A stretch of 64,000 nucleotides of DNA, taken from positions 1,226,001 to 1,290,000 of the forward strand of contig WPIO01000019.1 in NCBI GenBank assembly GCA_009760855.2, read 5' to 3'. The stretch is from Cristatella mucedo (taxonomy: Eukaryota; Bryozoa; Phylactolaemata; Cristatellidae). Below are positions 1 through 13,589 of the stretch, piece after piece. The stretch's first letter is position 1. Every line of letters begins with the position of its first letter. Both the position numbers and the translations under genes were made by a program. The notes beneath the pieces are model-generated. The model saw only the letters and a program-made list of their open reading frames with translations, had not been told where the DNA came from and did no database searches.

Positions 1-57
1 TGGTGACAGTGCCTCTGGTTCATATGCTCCCATATATGCGTGTCATTTTTACAACAG

Positions 58-165
58 TCTAAGAGAATTTAATCTCTGTCTGCGCACTTAACATACGTCG
101 AAAGGCTCGAGCTAATGACCCTGGTCGTTAAAAGTGAGAGCGCCTTACCCCTGTGCCAACCCGGC
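58..165 (-). repeat. SINE S-A copy (tRNA-headed)
   Basis: Read on the minus strand, a tRNA-like head (A-box region 'ggcacaggggtaaggcgc', degenerate B box 'ttagctcgagcc') is followed by the tail 'gcagacagagattaaattct' shared by the other S-A copies. The copy is diverged. It abuts a LINE 3' end that runs in the opposite direction. Confidence 0.7.
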
Positions 166-172
166 AGCATTC

Positions 173-450
173 ACATAGCCTGGAACTAACTCACTGCCCA
201 CTGACTTAACGACTTCTATTGACTCGATGTTTAAAAATAAAAAACAACAAAAAACAGCCCATAATCCACCCTTTTCTCGAAGCAGTTGCTCAGTCCACGT
301 GAATTGCCTTTTGTGTGCATGGATGTATGCGCTGAAACTGTGGGTGCTATCATTAACCAATCGACCCGTTTTCTTGCCAGCATATGTAAAAAGCTTGGAG
401 AGACATTTAGCTCTCTTTGGATGCTATGCATGACGTCTTATTATTAATAT
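173..450 (+). repeat. LINE L-A 3' end fragment
   Basis: This is a 5'-truncated L-A copy. It has the end of the reverse-transcriptase ORF in degenerate form ('cctggaactaactcactgcc'), the 'gtgaattgccttttgtgtgc' 3'UTR block and a terminal TTATTATTA. The tail variant 'tagctctctttggatgctat' matches the copy ending near 20590, which suggests a subfamily distinct from those ending in 'tctctgagggcgct'. Confidence 0.75.
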
Positions 451-503
451 CCTGATTGTTTTTCGAAGTTGTAGACAGGATACATACATACACAGCCACA
501 CTA

Positions 504-505
<2 letters not shown>

Positions 506-542
<37 letters not shown>
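506..542. repeat. (AT)n microsatellite
   Basis: About 18 uninterrupted AT units. Confidence 0.95.
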
Positions 543-544
<2 letters not shown>

Positions 545-1340
545 TGTATGTAGATTGATATGCACTCTGTATACACGTGTAAACGTATATTGCACACTGA
601 ATGCCTGCAAAGAAGCTGGCAAAATTGTAAATGCCCTACAGAACAGTCTCCCACACATTGCTGCAACACAGTCTCACAGCTTCGTGTAGTTACTTACATA
701 AAGTCGTGCATTAGCATTAGGCTGTACAAGAAATAGGCTGACAGTCTAGTGTTTAACCTTGCACTTTGAAGAGCTGCTCCTTATACCACTGTTCCTGCCG
801 CCATTGCTACTAGATGCATGCGTGAGAACTAGCTGCTGCATCAGAAGGTTGCTTGCAGTAATCACTTGAACATGCTCACCGCTAATGCTTGCCTAGTCTG
901 TCGGGAAGAGAAGGACGAGACGAATCGGCTTTCGGCTTTTGAGAGCCAACTGGTAAGTTGAGGCTTGAAAATTCGGAATACAAGGCACGTTTTGCATTCG
1001 ACTGCTGACTAAAGACACGTTGGTCTGGGTATTCCCTTGTACATTTTCCTATATAACAAAGTGCACTCAAAAATGCATTTGATGCAGGCAGCATCTAGCA
1101 GCTCTAGTCCTGCCCCCTGACGGCATGAAAGAAAATCGTCGCCTATCCAGTTGCCTGCTGATCCTCCAGACGCAAATTATCCCCGTGGGGTCCAACCCGG
1201 AGAGGACCACTGGAACACTGAAGTGCTTGATTCAAGGTACTCTGCAATGCTTCAAACAGTTTGCTCCACATGATTCAGTGACAATCTCCCAGGCCAAGTA
1301 GAACAGTGTTTGCTCTCCCATGTTTGTTGCATCCTGCACA
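543..1340. other. No gene recognised
   Basis: Mixed-composition DNA. No family-like open frame, SINE, LINE or paired splice signals were seen on either strand. Confidence 0.5.
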
Positions 1341-1455
1341 CACTCATGCAAAAACAAGCATACACACACACACACACGCACACACGGGGCAGGCATACAC
1401 ACACACATGCACACACACACACACGCACACACGGGGCAGGCATGCACACACACAT

Positions 1456-1541
<86 letters not shown>

Positions 1542-1625
1542 ACACACACACACACACACACGTGCATGCGAACACACGCACATACACACCACACATATGC
1601 GGACACATATACTCACATAAACACA
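1341..1625. repeat. (CA)n microsatellite with duplicated interruption
   Basis: Nearly pure CA from about 1455 to 1560. The upstream part contains the interruption 'cgcacacacggggcaggcat' twice, about 47 bases apart, so a longer unit was duplicated within the array. Open frames here (His-Thr or Val-Cys repeats) are artefacts. Confidence 0.95.
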
Positions 1626-2930
1626 CACCTGCACGTACTAACGTGCAAGTTCATTCGCGCTTGTACATAGGTGTGCGCCGTGAGCGCGATGCTAAATAGC
1701 ATGTACGTAAACTTAATTTTTCAGATCAAAGATCATTCTTTTCAAAGTATCAGTTGTAGCATTTTTTGCAGAGTAAACGGTAAGAGTACTGCGAGCGTTT
1801 TTTGTGTTCCCCTGGGTCACTGCAATCGGTTTGAGCAGTGCAGCGGCTCTGCGCTCCGATCGAGCGCTCTGATCGGTCGGTTCACGAGCAGCTGAGCACT
1901 TCCTTTTCTCCTATGACTGAAGGGTGCTTCGCTAATGAACACCCACGCCTGCCACAGCCGGCAGATAGCAGCTCGGACATGGGTGGCAGCGCTCCAGACT
2001 TCTGACGACCGGGTGACTGCGCTTTGCTCAGGCACTGTCATCTGCTGAGCAGGTTTAGGGTTCACTGACGTCCTGCAGAGGAATCCCTATTAGGCAATGT
2101 AAAAGCTAGTTTAGTTACGTGCACAGAAAAAGATAAAGGTCGGCTGATTCTAAGGCTCTATTTCTGGTTGGTAAGGACAAGAGCTGCACGTTCAGAAGCT
2201 ACAGTCCTTCCCACAATCCGAGCACCGGTGCAAGTCATCAAGCACTGGCATGACGTGGCTGGTGAATCTACCTCCTCCAGCTGACTGGCTGCAGTGGCTG
2301 CACCAATGTAGGCACTGGGACGATTGTAGAACTCCACAGAAATCACACATGCCCATGCCATGCATCACTAAAAAGTGTAGTGTCGTTAACATATGGTCTG
2401 TATATTCTATAGCACGAAAGGGCCATCCACATTTGTCTAACAATGAGGGTCAAGTACAACTGACGAGCCATCACTTCAGATGGCTTTTAATAAGGTCTAA
2501 ACAATAGAATGTGGTGCAGCTGATATTGGTAACAAATATAACTCAGCAACAGCCAATAATCCCTAACAACTGCTGATTAAACTGACTAATTTGTCAGATC
2601 GTTCAGCAGAGGAGTCTTCGGAAGCCATGCCTTACTTGCAGTGGGCAATAATAAGTTGCGTGCTGCAAGATGATTCAAACACATGACCAGGATCTTAAAG
2701 AGAAAACTCCTTATCCCTGGCCCAGGACGAGAAATAATGCAAAGCAAGCAGATGATCAATCAAGCAGAGCTGCACACAGTAATGTTGCCCGTTAGAAATC
2801 ATGTGTCGGAAACCTGCTTCAATATTTCTCTTTTGTCATATCCTGGCCGACTTATTGGATCGACACTGTTTTCTTCAAAGTCCGGTCACCTTGCACCATG
2901 TCATCTTGAACCGTGAGAATGTGATTGCAG
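1626..2930. other. No gene recognised
   Basis: Unique-looking sequence. Short open frames on both strands have no recognisable domain, and no repeat of the kinds found elsewhere in the window is visible. Confidence 0.5.
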
Positions 2931-2937
2931 ATATATA

Positions 2938-3017
<80 letters not shown>
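2931..3017. repeat. (AT)n microsatellite
   Basis: About 43 AT units with one phase slip near the start. Confidence 0.95.
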
Positions 3018-3018
<1 letters not shown>

Positions 3019-3980
3019 CACATTAGGATTGTATAACATGTTCGCATTTGCTCGGCACATTTTCATCATTTCGGCTAACACATGAGTAAAGATCTGATGA
3101 ATCACCAGCTTCATTCATGTTGTGGCTCACTAGCCTGAGTATCATGTCTACCTGTCACTTCTACTCCTCTAACATACTTGTCCATAAGCCGGTCTGACTA
3201 TCTTATCTGCAATTATTGCTATTTAATTTTGGATAACGCCAAGAAATTCAGGCGACTCCCCATGCTGTCAAATTTAGCTTAAGAATGCGCTCGAACCGAG
3301 CGCTCCGAGGTGTAGCATAGGTGCATGGTATAGCATCACTGCTTGATGACCGACCCCATCCCTGCCAACGTGGCGCTGGCTGAGAGGTGGGAAAGACCTG
3401 CAGCAGGCAGTGCGTCTGTGGCCCTGTGGCCCTGGCTGTAGACCGTAGACCGTCGAGGGTGCGAATTGTTTGGGCTTGGACCTCAGACATGGCGGCCAGT
3501 GTAGGCCTTCTAAGCGTCCTAGGCGCTCGTTGGCTGCGGCGAATGTGTGCATTTGAACAAGATGACGGATGCCGCTTAAACACAAGGATTGAGACAAGTT
3601 TGCAGTGGCCTGGCCACCGAGCCGGTACGGTAGCGAGCAATGGACACTGCTCGATTGCAGAAAGCTGCTCAGAGGACGAACAGCATGGGGAGTGAATCTC
3701 ACTTCGGTGGCGGCACTTTTTGCCACTATTTCACGGACTTTTCGGACCCACTGTGTTCAGTCACCCACCCAGACACAGAGCTGACAGCAGCAAAAAAGAC
3801 ATACACTTAGCAAGGGCGGTGTTTAGAGGAAAGATCGGCATGTGCTTATGGAGCAGAATTATGTACTCCAGAAAGCATGTCTATCGGCAGTCAACTTTCA
3901 GGTGTGGTCTGCGACTTCATCACTGAACGAGTTCAGTCACTGCCATGCCGGCAGGTGACTGACACGGCAGAGAGGTTGCA
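3018..3980. other. No gene recognised
   Basis: Open frames of 100-150 codons overlap on both strands between 3248 and 3726. Their composition is unstructured, no domain is recognisable and the opposing frames are equally open, so I do not call a gene. Confidence 0.45.
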
Positions 3981-4221
<241 letters not shown>

Positions 4222-4689
4222 GTCTCGAGCTCATGAACTGTTCTCGAGCTCAATGGTGAACGGTGAAGATGCATAGCCAGTCACACAAGCCAAGTGCAAG
4301 GGTAGGGGTGCAAGATTCTACATGCCTGCCTGCTGCCTAGCAAAGCAATCTGCAGCTGCAACAGGCACACTGGCCTTCTGAATCGGTCCTGGTCGGTCCT
4401 GAGCTGATCCCCTGTGGCAGACCTCTGGCTATATATCTCCGTCTGTAAATCCACAAAGCTACAAAGATTATGTGGGTGTTATGCTGGAGAGTTTTATATA
4501 GCACACTCTCAGCCTAAGCAGCTTTCGGTACGCATTTGGTAGCCAGCAGACTTAACCTCACACAACAAAGAGAAAGTGGTAAGCATAGCAGTCAGGAGAG
4601 CAGTTGAGGTAGTGAGTAGCATGGAAGTAGCAGTTTATGATGGCTGGAAAGGATATGCCATAGTCAACAGCAGGAGAGTAGCTGTCGCT
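4222..4689. other. No gene recognised
   Basis: Nothing identified on either strand. Confidence 0.5.
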
Positions 4690-4950
4690 GCATACGAATC
4701 ATGGAAGTGAGTTCCACAGTCCAAGACCCGAAGAGCAAAAGCGTCTGTCGCCAGCGGTCTTTAAGAGGAGGAATGAAGCTGTTAATTTATTGTGCATACA
4801 TGACTGAGGGCATGAGGAGGCTGAAACAGTTCAGCTAGGTATGGAGGAGCCAAGCCGTGGCAGGCGTTGTAGGTCAGCTAAGAACTTTGTTCTGTATCAA
4901 TTGTTTAACCGGCATCCATCGTAGCTCTTTTAGCAAAGGAGTCACATTGT
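4690..4950 (-). repeat. LINE L-B 3' coding fragment
   Basis: The minus strand carries the degenerate end of the L-B ORF. It matches the fragments at 46935-47240 and 61690-61980: the shared 'ttcagctaggtatggaggag' block encodes the reverse of the Leu-Ala-Pro-x-Tyr-Leu motif. Frames are broken. Confidence 0.65.
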
Positions 4951-5090
4951 TATAGCACCCTCAGAGAACTTGAATTTATTTTAAGCACGTTACATATGCC
5001 GTAAAGAAAGCACGGTCGAATGGTTAGCGGCAGCATGCTCAATAGCATCAAGCGCAACATGGTTAGAGGCACGAACGAATGAGCCTGGCT
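4951..5090 (-). repeat. LINE L-A 3' tail fragment
   Basis: On the minus strand this is the L-A terminal block, seen here as 'agcaccctcagagaacttga' followed by the 'tgccgtaaagaaagcacggt' region. It is fused directly to the L-B fragment. Confidence 0.7.
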
Positions 5091-5585
5091 GGCAGATGAT
5101 CAGACTGTACAACATCTCAGACATCTTTCTTTCGAGACAATTGATTTTGGTCTTTCAGCCAACGAGCCACAGTAAAAGCATGAGGTTTTCACTAGCAAAA
5201 GCAGTGCTAAGCTTTCGCTAGGACTGGGGTAGTATTGAGGCTTTCTCCTCTGACAAGCATGCGATGGCTTGCCTTATCCTAGCCGGAGCTTTCTCTGGCT
5301 CTAACTTCTAAAAAAATATGCGATTCACATTTACACAGTCACATTGTTTCAAGAAGACCTGCGTTCAAGCCGGCTCACCTGCATTTGGCAAGCTTCGTCG
5401 GATTAAAATTCGGTTCTTGGCAAGAGTATATATAATTGGCACGGGAATCGTGGCAGCACCTGCACCCCTCAGAGGTGCAGGTACTGTTCCTATGCTAAGT
5501 AGCTACTTGCTGCCCTCTTTTCGCTATTTATATGTGACCCCTAGAGGATCTGCCAGTACAGGCTGGCAACGTACAGGATACAGGA
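5091..5585. other. No gene recognised
   Basis: A 90-codon open frame at 5318-5590 has no recognisable feature. Confidence 0.45.
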
Positions 5586-5740
5586 GGTAAGAAGGTGCTC
5601 GCTCTTTACAGCCGTGGTCGTGGGTTCGAATCCTGCAGTTGAGCGATCCTTTATCGCCAACTGCAAGCCGATGGTGATAGCCGATGAGTACCTTCTGCCG
5701 CCTATATAAATGAGGCTGTTAAATCAGCCAAGATTTTCAT
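5586..5740 (+). repeat. SINE S-B copy, 5' part damaged
   Basis: B box 'gtgggttcgaatcctgc' is clear. It is followed by the S-B body hairpin 'gcgatcctttatcgccaact' and the end 'gaggctgttaaatcagcc'. The A-box half is degenerate. Confidence 0.8.
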
Positions 5741-5845
5741 ATGACTCTGCTGTGAGTCTACGAGGAGCAGCCCTCTAAATTTTCATATGACCCAGTATGG
5801 ATGGACACATAATGTCATTGGTTGCTTGTCGGCAGTACTGTCTGA

Positions 5846-5958
5846 GCGAAGCAGCACCAACAGCACCAGCAGCAGCAGCAGCAGCACCAGCACCAGCAGC
5901 ATCAGCACCAGCACCAGCACCAGCACCAGCAGAAGCAGCAGCTGCTGCTGCTGCTCTG
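5846..5958. repeat. CAG/CCAGCA trinucleotide tract
   Basis: Imperfect CAG and CAC triplets end in 'cagcagctgctgctgctgct', so the last part can fold back on itself. The open frames through it read as Ser/Thr, Ala/Pro or Leu homopolymers in all frames and show no flanking coding signal. Confidence 0.9.
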
Positions 5959-8187
5959 GGCAGGAGCGGCTGCAGATCGGCGCTCGGCACCTGCATTGTA
6001 TTGTCGCAGTGCAAGTTGTTGTTTCTTTTACGGGAGACCATGTGGATCCCATCGGGACGGCAGCGTCAACCGTTCTGTCCCTGCCTCTAACTCAATACCA
6101 CCGCTAGTCGGGTAATTATATTATTGTAATTCGTTGCCGGTTCCGTGTGGTGGCTGTGCTAAAAACGGACGGATCTGAGGCCTAAAACCGGTCGCCTAAA
6201 AGGAGGCCTCTAAAGTTAGTTAGCCTTGCAAAGACACGAACCACCCGGCGCCTGCTGTAGGCCATTAAGCAAGCATCGAGCACTCAGCATGCGGCGTGTC
6301 CCAGCGCCTGCCCCAAGGCAGCAGCGTAGGTGGCCCCAGGCTGCTCTGCACTATGCGGCCATTGCTTAGCCACTCAGCCTTGAGGCCACTTCCAAACTGC
6401 AGCTGCTTCAGCACTGAGATCGTGCACCTCGTGCCACCTACTCCAGCTTGCTTAATGCCGTCAGCTGGTCTGGGTCCAATTCCCAGATGGTATGGTATTG
6501 GGTATTATTAGTGGATGCTAACTCACGCTCGCTCGTACACATGCACGAGCATGCTTGTGAGCTTGTACATTCTGGGACCATCGCATGCCCACTGCCATGT
6601 GTTCAACAACACATACTCACGCTCATACGCTTGCATCGCACTCACAGAAACTCATACATATTTGTGCACGCCTGCTCATCTTTATGCCTGCCTTCAGCCA
6701 CATTAGAGTTTGATCTCATAATGTTCTTACTAACTGGATAATTTTTAGTAGCAGTATTAAAAAGCACCATCTTAAAATAATACCGCCATAGGCATATTAC
6801 TCAGTGGTTGAAATGTGCATGAGTCGGTGTGGGTGCGTGCATATAAGCTTTCGTGTGTGGGTGTTTGTGTGTGCACACATTTGCATTCAGGTGTCTGTGT
6901 TTGTCTGTACTTGTGTACGTCGAGGTGTTGCATTCAACAATCAGGATTCCGTGTAAGTGCAGCATCTTTAGGTAATTTTAGAATGGGGCTGGAAGGTGAA
7001 TGTTGCAGCCAAATGAAGTAATGATAATTGCTGGGGATGAAACTTTGGAAATGGGTTCCATCACAGATTTTGATCCGGTCCTTAAATTAAAAACTGCTTG
7101 CTTCTAACCTGCTTTAAGGCAGAATTCAATTATGTTTTAATATGGTTAAACAATTCCTACCTCTATTCAATATCTCTCATAAATGCCTTGAATGGCTATG
7201 CGAAGAGCACCAAGTTCAAACTGTAATTGAGAGCCATTGACTAAAAGGCAATTTTAACCATATCCCTTTTGTTGCTATTATTGATATGACCTAAGGAAGA
7301 TGAAAATAAGAGTGCCAATAAGCGATTTTCTGGAGAAGCAGAAAGCAAGCGATCTTCTGTTGGGGAAGATGCAAAGCAGAGGCAGGCATGGTGCCAACAG
7401 CAGCCTGCAACTGCGATTAGTGACAGCCGCCGTGATAACTTCGTGCACTTTCGGACTCTTGTGTCCTGGACTTAAGTACATATCTTCCATCAAATTTAGT
7501 GATCATTAGTGTCGTTGCTTGTCTTTGCTACATCATGGCAGTCTATATTGTCAGAAGTAAATGTTGGCATGCTGCACAATGCTTACTAATGCCACGAATG
7601 TCACTTAGACGATTTCCACGGCCGAATAAAATGTAGCAGCAAATAACTCGATCCTGCCACTTAGAAGTCAGTAGAAAGAATGCTTTCTGGAGGAGTGATC
7701 TGCTATTTCATTCTCGGAAAGTGCAGGCCCTGCCCAACGAATGCTCGGCATCCAAGATCTTTGGCCCAAAATGCTTGTTGCTCCTAATGAATATAATGCA
7801 ATTTCTGATAGGTAAGCGAATATCGTGACTTTGCCCCGAGGCTAGTATTAACAGTGTCAGCAAGTTCAACAGCATGATCATCAAGTACTCCATCATTGAA
7901 CTGCACTTAGACCTGCCATTTTGAGCTCGGTGCTGGTGTCTGACAGCAAGGTATAAATTCAGTTTTAATGCATCAGAGCTAATCGAAATGGAAATCGTTA
8001 GCCAAAGTTAGCCCTGCCGCACTTCGTCTGCCATTAGGCACAGTCTACTACCCTGACAGAGCTCGGCTTATTGATCCCTCGAAGAAAGTAGCAGCATAGC
8101 TGATCTTTCCCTTTCGACTGCCGCTGGCTCGACATCGAGCTGCATTGCATCTGCTTCAAGTTCATGCGAGATTCACCAGCTCTTGCT
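5959..8187. other. No gene recognised
   Basis: Around 6165-6215 there is a short inverted repeat of 'gaggcct' and a direct repeat of 'gcctaaaa'. Otherwise nothing was identified. Confidence 0.45.
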
Positions 8188-8242
8188 AAGGAATACACTC
8201 GGCTGCTATTAAGGAATACGTTCGGCAAATACTAAGGAATAC
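8188..8242. repeat. 23-bp tandem repeat, about 2.4 copies
   Basis: 'aaggaatac' starts at 8188, 8211 and 8234, an exact 23-base period. The intervening 14 bases are similar between copies (actcggctgctatt and gttcggcaaatact). Confidence 0.8.
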
Positions 8243-9559
8243 ATACATCAGTGTACTGACTTCACTGAGGTCTTTCGCACGACTGCGAGACAAAAGCTGC
8301 CGAATGCACTCGGCAAGAGGCTTTCGAGAAACCGATTATGCAATCGGTTTCTTGAAATCAGTGCTAGATCAGCTGCTGCAGTGACTGACTCAACGTCTTT
8401 TTGCACGGGGCATGTACTAATCTGGCAGTTCTGTGCGGTGGCAAGTGCTGTCAGGCAGTTGGTGCATACCAAAAGCAGACCTGCCTGACATTCTCCTAGT
8501 GCATTGCACGATCCTTTCGTTTCCACTTGTAAAAAGCGACTGCAGCAGCTTACGAGGACCTCTTGCTGAAACATGCCTCCTGAGGCTGTGAGATGCTAGC
8601 CTGGTCTGCAAAGCTACTACTTTTTAAGCGTCACATATGCTTTGCGTGCTTCTTTGGCATCGCATCTGCAGGTAAACTTTTAGCTATTATGATAACGAGT
8701 GAGGAGCTCTCCTACGGGTCGTATTAGCCAGCCAATCAGTGTCACTTGCCCCCGTCAAGCTCATGACTCCGGCACCTCAAGTGCTTTTGTTTGGACGACT
8801 GCATTTGACATCTCTTTGGCAACTACGGGAGTTGGGAAGGGGGCTGCATGCTGCCGCTGTCCCCTTGAAACCAGCTTCACGCCTTCTGATGCAGCATTCC
8901 GCCTGCTGTCCCTCGATTGCATGCAAGAACTTCCAGTTATGAAAAAAAAACACAACGACTCAAATTACACAGCAGGTGTGAGGTGAAGTTCCAGCTAAAA
9001 ATCTAGAGGTTTTTTGGCTGCTATATAAGGCAAGCTCAACTAACATATTCCTGGTGTGCAATTTCTAGCCAATTTGCTGGTGACCTTTGTTTTTGGAGAG
9101 TTCATTGTTAAAATTCACGAATTCATCATGAAATCAGATATTTGAACTCGACCTGGCTATGATGTTCAAGGCTGCCGGCTCAACAGATAGTTGAGATAGA
9201 TATATACAGATAAATGCCAATAGTTGAGATGCCACTTTTCAGGACTCCGGACACTGAAGAGAAAATGCCTTCGAATCCCAAGGGCAGCAGAACCATGTGG
9301 TACAGCCTGCCATAAATTGTCGGTTGGTGTTATCTGCCCCCACCACTAATATAGGTTGGGCAACTTCTGCAGAAAGCACTCTGAGGTGCCCTGACGCCAA
9401 TGCACGGCCTGCTTCCCCACTCAGCCTCAGCCGATGCAGGCTGCCCTGCTTTAAATCATAAGGCCAACGATAGGCTTTCTTCAAAGCGCAGTGAGGACAA
9501 CAACAGTTCATGCCACGAGCCCAGCTGTTTTACACCTTCATTGTGGCTTTCTGTGGACA
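8243..9559. other. No gene recognised
   Basis: Several 60-110 codon frames without recognisable domains. No repeat was identified. Confidence 0.4.
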
Positions 9560-9800
9560 AGCTGGCAGCTTGCTGCTCTGGCCCACCTACCAGGAATGAC
9601 TTGCTTCGTTTAGCTGTGCCCCTGAGCGACCTCAAATCCAGTGGAGACCTTGCCTCTGATCGCATGCTCCCAAAGCCTGGAGCTCAGTCCTGGATGACGT
9701 CCCGACATCTCCTGACATTACAACATTAAAAAGAAGCTAAAGATCGACCTGTTTCTCCCAGCATCTGTTCTGATATGCGAATTGTCATTTGTTTTAGCAT
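9560..9800 (+). repeat. LINE L-A C-terminal fragment
   Basis: A degenerate match to the end of the L-A ORF and start of its 3'UTR: 'cttgcctctgatcgcatgct', 'ccaaagcctggagctcagtc', 'cgacatctcctgacattaca'. Frames are broken. The left edge is uncertain. Confidence 0.6.
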
Positions 9801-10095
9801 ACGTGCCGACATTCTGAGTTGTATCACTCGCCAGTTGGCCTGCTTCCTCTTCAGCAGATGTACATTGCCTGAAAAGGGATTTACTTCACTTGGGTTGCTG
9901 TACAACCACCTTATTATTATTGGTGGGATTGGTTTTGTACCAAGGAGTTTTGCAATCATTTTTTATTTGTCCCAGCTTCAGATGTCAGCCAATGACATTC
10001 TACGAATATCACTGCATTACATCATTGATTCAGAGCCTTTGCTGATCGTCAGTCCACAGGTCTGATGACCGCCAGCACGAGCGAGAGGAAGCTCT

Positions 10096-10709
<614 letters not shown>

Positions 10710-12271
10710 ATTGTATGGTCAACCGGTGAGCAGCCAAGATGACAGACACGTGAGAGGGGATTAGTACGAGACGTGTCGTTCAGAAAGTCGACCCAGTAAA
10801 GGGTGCTTAGCAACGACACAGAACAATCGACGCATGCGAACAGCACTCTCTCTGGCAGAGCTCAGCCAGCAGTGCTCATGGCTCCGAAGAGAGCGATTGT
10901 GACGGAAGTGCAGATTGGTGCGTAGCAGCGCTGCTAGCGTCGTCGGTGAGCACATGCAAAGAGGCATCGATCAAAACACGGCGCTGCAGCTAGTGGAATC
11001 AGATCAGCATCGGGTGCCTTCCACTGCTGGGGTTATTGTGCAAGGCAGCACTCCACATGCCGCCCCACCACGGAACCGGCGAAATTAGGCAGTGCTGGCA
11101 GTAGCCAGGGAGACGAAGCGCATGCAACTGCTGCTCCGGCTGCCTCCCTGCTGCCCTGAGCTGCAGCAGCCACCTGCTGCAGCAGCCGCCGCCTCATGCA
11201 CGCTGCTGCTGCTGCTGCTGCTGCTCACGTGGCAGCGGCGGCCTGCTTGCTGGTAGTGACCGATACAACCTGGTATCGAGGGAGGTGGCACATGCACCTG
11301 CCCGAGAGGAGCGAGCACCGAGGGTAGGATGCACCGAGCTGTGTACCCTTGGGGATAACAAATTATAAAGCTCTAGTGCTGACATGTTTTGTGGTCCACC
11401 ACAAGCCACTGCTGAGCCCTCGACCAGGTACACTGGCCTCAGTGGAAGCACCGGCGGTCCAGTGGCAGCAGGGGTCCAGGCGGTGCATGCGCCAGACACG
11501 CGAGTGCTCCCTTTTCCCTTTTGATCCTGTGTGCTTTTCTATCGTCTTCAAAACGACTACCCGCCGCCGCAAGCCGGCCGCAGAGGCACGGCAATATGGC
11601 GCTCGGCAGTCTGAGCGAGAGCTCAGCAATCGCTCTTCCGAACGACAGACCGGGTGTAAGCACGCCGGAAGCAATCTGTTGAAATGCATGTCGACATTGA
11701 GCAGAGAGAATTGTGCCCTCTCGAAGCACCCGAAAAGGTCCACGTAAGGTGCCCATAAGCTCTGATGTCGTTGAGTGGCAATTCTAACGGCGATCTAGTG
11801 TCGCCGCTAGTGTATGAGGACACGAGGTACACTGATGGACTTAGGTTAGTGACAGAAATATTGACCGAGTGTCCGAGTGAGTGACCCCCGACTTCTGCCG
11901 AGACAGCAGCAGCAGCAGCAGAAATCAAAAGTTGTCTGCTGTGTGACGACGTAAGAGGCTCACCGAGGACATGGGGGCATGCCATTGCAGGGACAAGCTA
12001 GAGTGCAACGGATGAAGAAACGCAAACGCACACGAGGACCCAGGCAGGAGCACGCAGTCTTGCGAGGTAACCATGGACATTGCATATACTACAATTACAT
12101 TCGGAGTTCTGTTTTGCTACAGAGCTCGTAGCTAAACAAGGTGTTAGTGATGCTAGAAAGAGTGAAATGCTGCCTCATCGGCACCTAGCAACTGGTCGGC
12201 ATACCAACAGAGACAGGTATGGATGCATGTGGATACATGGTAACAGACACGGCATTCTTACATGACGGACA
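10710..12271. other. GC-moderate stretch with CTG/CAG tracts, no gene recognised
   Basis: It includes a (CTG)n run at 11201-11225, clustered CAG triplets at 11158-11195 and a short (CAG)n at about 11908-11922. Overlapping frames of 100-130 codons exist on both strands at 11349-11985, but none has a recognisable domain. Confidence 0.45.
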
Positions 12272-12562
<291 letters not shown>

Positions 12563-12712
12563 CTTATATTAATGAGCACAGTTTTTACATTTTTACATGA
12601 TTTCACACCTTTTCACTTTTCACCAATTGCAGCAACCACCAGCAGCTAAACGACAATGCACACGGATAGAGCTAATGCTATGAAGACCAGGCAGGTTTTT
12701 TTTCTGCGTTGC

Positions 12713-12840
12713 ATATGTCGTCAAGTCAAGGAATGCTGTGATGACGGTAGAAAGCAAGTTCTAAGCTGAAGCTGCATCGGTTCTGACGGTTTGATCTCCA
12801 AAAGATTTGAGGTTGGTTAGAGGCACAGCTAAATCTCCAC
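12713..12840 (-). repeat. LINE L-A internal 3' fragment
   Basis: The minus-strand equivalent of the end of the L-A ORF, seen on plus as 'gtcgtcaagtcaaggaatgc' and 'gatctccaaaagatttgagg'. It is heavily diverged and lacks the terminal tail. Confidence 0.6.
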
Positions 12841-13589
12841 ACAGGAAAACCTAAGAAAATAAAGCAAATTTGCTCCGAAAGTGATGCAAATTGAATTTAG
12901 GCACCTCTAGTAAACTGAAGATTTTCTGTCCCATCGCCCACATCACATGATTTGTCTAATCGTACGGTTACTGTATGAATACAAACAAGAAGAGGGATTG
13001 CAGCCGTGGCCGAGGTAGACGGTTCACCTGCTACAGGATGCGATTTATCTAGTTTCACTTTTGGTTTCCATGTTCCAGCCACGGCAATCATTGTGGGCTT
13101 TGCCTAGGATCTAATACTGCCTTACAAAATTTCTGCTTGTCAGAAATTTTTGGATATGGAAGTGGAGAACATTATTCCCTGCTCAAAACGTTTTTCTATC
13201 CTCATGCATTCGAGATGATGGAAAAATTTCAAGGATCGCCGTGATTGAGAGGCTAAGAAAATAGCTAATCATCAGCCTACCAAATCCTGTACAAATCTAG
13301 TTTCTGAAAATTCTGAATGACCAATTGTTGCCTGCCATGGAGCTTCGTTCGGACAAAAACTTGCCTAAAAGGAAGAATGATCCCGCAACATCTGGGGGGA
13401 ATTCCATCCATAGCTTTATCGATAAAGCTATCTTGACTCCCGGTCTACTGCACCAACAGTATTCACTTAAGTCTTGACTTGAAAGTACGGCGAAGGTGCT
13501 TAGCCCGAGTCCCGGTATACTGCCTGAATGAACGTGTTTTTTTCTTTGCAATAGTATGAGGAGATTCAACCAGTATGTCCTTTTCGGTC
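12841..13589. other. No gene; two strong inverted repeats
   Basis: It holds a 10-bp-stem hairpin at 13126-13150 (loop cttgt) and a perfect 20-bp palindrome at 13411-13430. No coding signal was recognised. Confidence 0.5.

Noticed and set aside
1341-1625. CRISPR-like or minisatellite array because of regular repeats
   Set aside because: There are no spacers of constant length. It is a CA microsatellite with one duplicated interruption.
3248-3726. Overlapping 100-150 codon frames on both strands
   Set aside because: Both strands are equally open and neither has a recognisable domain, so there is no basis to choose one.
5846-5958. Polyglutamine or polyalanine coding tract
   Set aside because: All frames through the CAG/CAC repeats give homopolymers and there is no coding context on either side.
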